Assembly (NCBI RefSeq): GCF_012911875.1
Contig: NZ_JAAXKZ010000028.1
Coordinates: 1-52,826 of the forward strand
Origin: Pseudonocardia bannensis
Lineage (GTDB): Bacteria; Actinomycetota; Actinomycetes; Mycobacteriales; Pseudonocardiaceae
DNA length: 52,826 nt
Direction: 5' to 3'
Shown: in pieces, positions 52,577 through 52,826 of the stretch
How the letters are laid out: every line of letters starts with the position of its first letter
How positions within the stretch are numbered: position 1 is the stretch's first letter
Notes under the pieces: generated by a model
Seen by the model: only the letters and a program-made list of their open reading frames with translations
What the model was told of the DNA's origin: nothing
Databases searched by the model: none
Made by a program: the position numbers and the translations under genes

Positions 52577-52826
52577 GGCCGACCTGGCGGCTCTGCAGGG
52601 CGGTGTGCAGCCGCAGCATGGCGGCCCGGATACGGGTCTTGGCGGTGCCCAGCGGGATGTCCTCGGCCTCGGCGATCTCACGGGTGGTCATCCCGCGGTA
52701 GGCCGCCATCACCAGGGCCCGAGCCTGGTCGGCGGGCAGGGCCGCGATGGCGCGACGCAACTCGACGGCCGACTCGGCAGCGAGCGCGTCCCCCTCCGGG
52801 GTGCGGGTGACGGCCGACAGCAGGGC
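52569..52826 (-). CDS. ECF RNA polymerase sigma factor, C-terminal part (runs off the window)
   Basis: The last 85 residues are seen: ELRRAIAALPADQARALVMA, then REIAEAEDIPLGTAKTRIRA, which is region 4 (sigma70_r4_2) with its helix-turn-helix that contacts the -35 box. The N-terminal region 2 lies beyond 52826. The stop overlaps the anti-sigma ATG by 8 bp. The pair resembles SigK/RskA-type units that answer envelope or redox stress. Confidence 0.93.
   Translation of the reverse strand, partial: ALLSAVTRTPEGDALAAESAVELRRAIAALPADQARALVMAAYRGMTTREIAEAEDIPLGTAKTRIRAAMLRLHTALQSRQVGHD

Overview
The window is high-GC actinobacterial DNA, most likely from the Pseudonocardiaceae and probably a Pseudonocardia. 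I infer this from the GC-rich third codon positions, the many GTG starts, the actinobacterial tRNA and 5S sequences and the overall gene set. No species can be named from the sequence alone.

Layout. The window opens with the 5S rRNA that closes an rrn operon, followed by a perfect 22-bp terminator hairpin. From 0.8 to 13 kb it is chromosomal housekeeping: pyrD, an S4-domain RNA-binding protein, an SDR protein that has lost its YxxxK motif, a lipid kinase, aroQ, an acyl-CoA ligase, a decayed RraA-like gene, malQ, a small glycogen-binding-type protein with a probable frameshift, an anchored Ala/Pro/Glu-rich protein, a monoacylglycerol-lipase-like hydrolase and an acetoacetate-decarboxylase-family protein. 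At 13.1-18.7 kb lies an 1866-residue signalling protein that joins a hybrid histidine kinase to a whole Rsb/SpoII-type partner-switching module. A smaller paralogue (PAS-PP2C-HATPase-STAS) sits at 39.4-41.4 kb. Between them are a collapsed cysteine dioxygenase/rhodanese remnant, a hydrolase and acyl-CoA dehydrogenase operon divergent from a MocR regulator with a clear operator, hrpA, a tandem pair of structured repeats, a serine hydrolase, a DUF72 protein, a CinA-like amidohydrolase, an MFS transporter, an acyl-CoA synthetase with a 3Fe-4S ferredoxin, prpE, and a secreted SGNH hydrolase whose reading frame runs without a stop into a LysR regulator. A csoR-copZ copper module follows.

From 43.4 kb there are three tRNA genes (Glu, Asp, Phe). 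The last 27 bp of tRNA-Phe are repeated exactly at 50571-50597. These two copies bracket a 6.9-kb integrated element with a truncated, frameshifted tyrosine integrase next to the tRNA. Its cargo is a tightly overlapping three-gene membrane operon convergent with a fourth single-pass membrane protein. An IS5-family copy has inserted exactly into the shared CTAG where the two convergent stop codons overlap, so neither gene is broken. I recognise no function for this cargo, and it is the best candidate here for an undescribed system. Beyond the right att copy are a Gfo/Idh/MocA oxidoreductase remnant, a flavoprotein, and an anti-sigma factor translationally coupled to an ECF sigma factor that runs off the window.

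Several decayed genes (RraA, CDO/rhodanese, integrase, Gfo/Idh/MocA, and perhaps the CBM48-type protein) show that this stretch is losing genes by internal deletion and frameshift. Signalling genes, fatty-acid and propionate activation genes and the element cargo remain intact.
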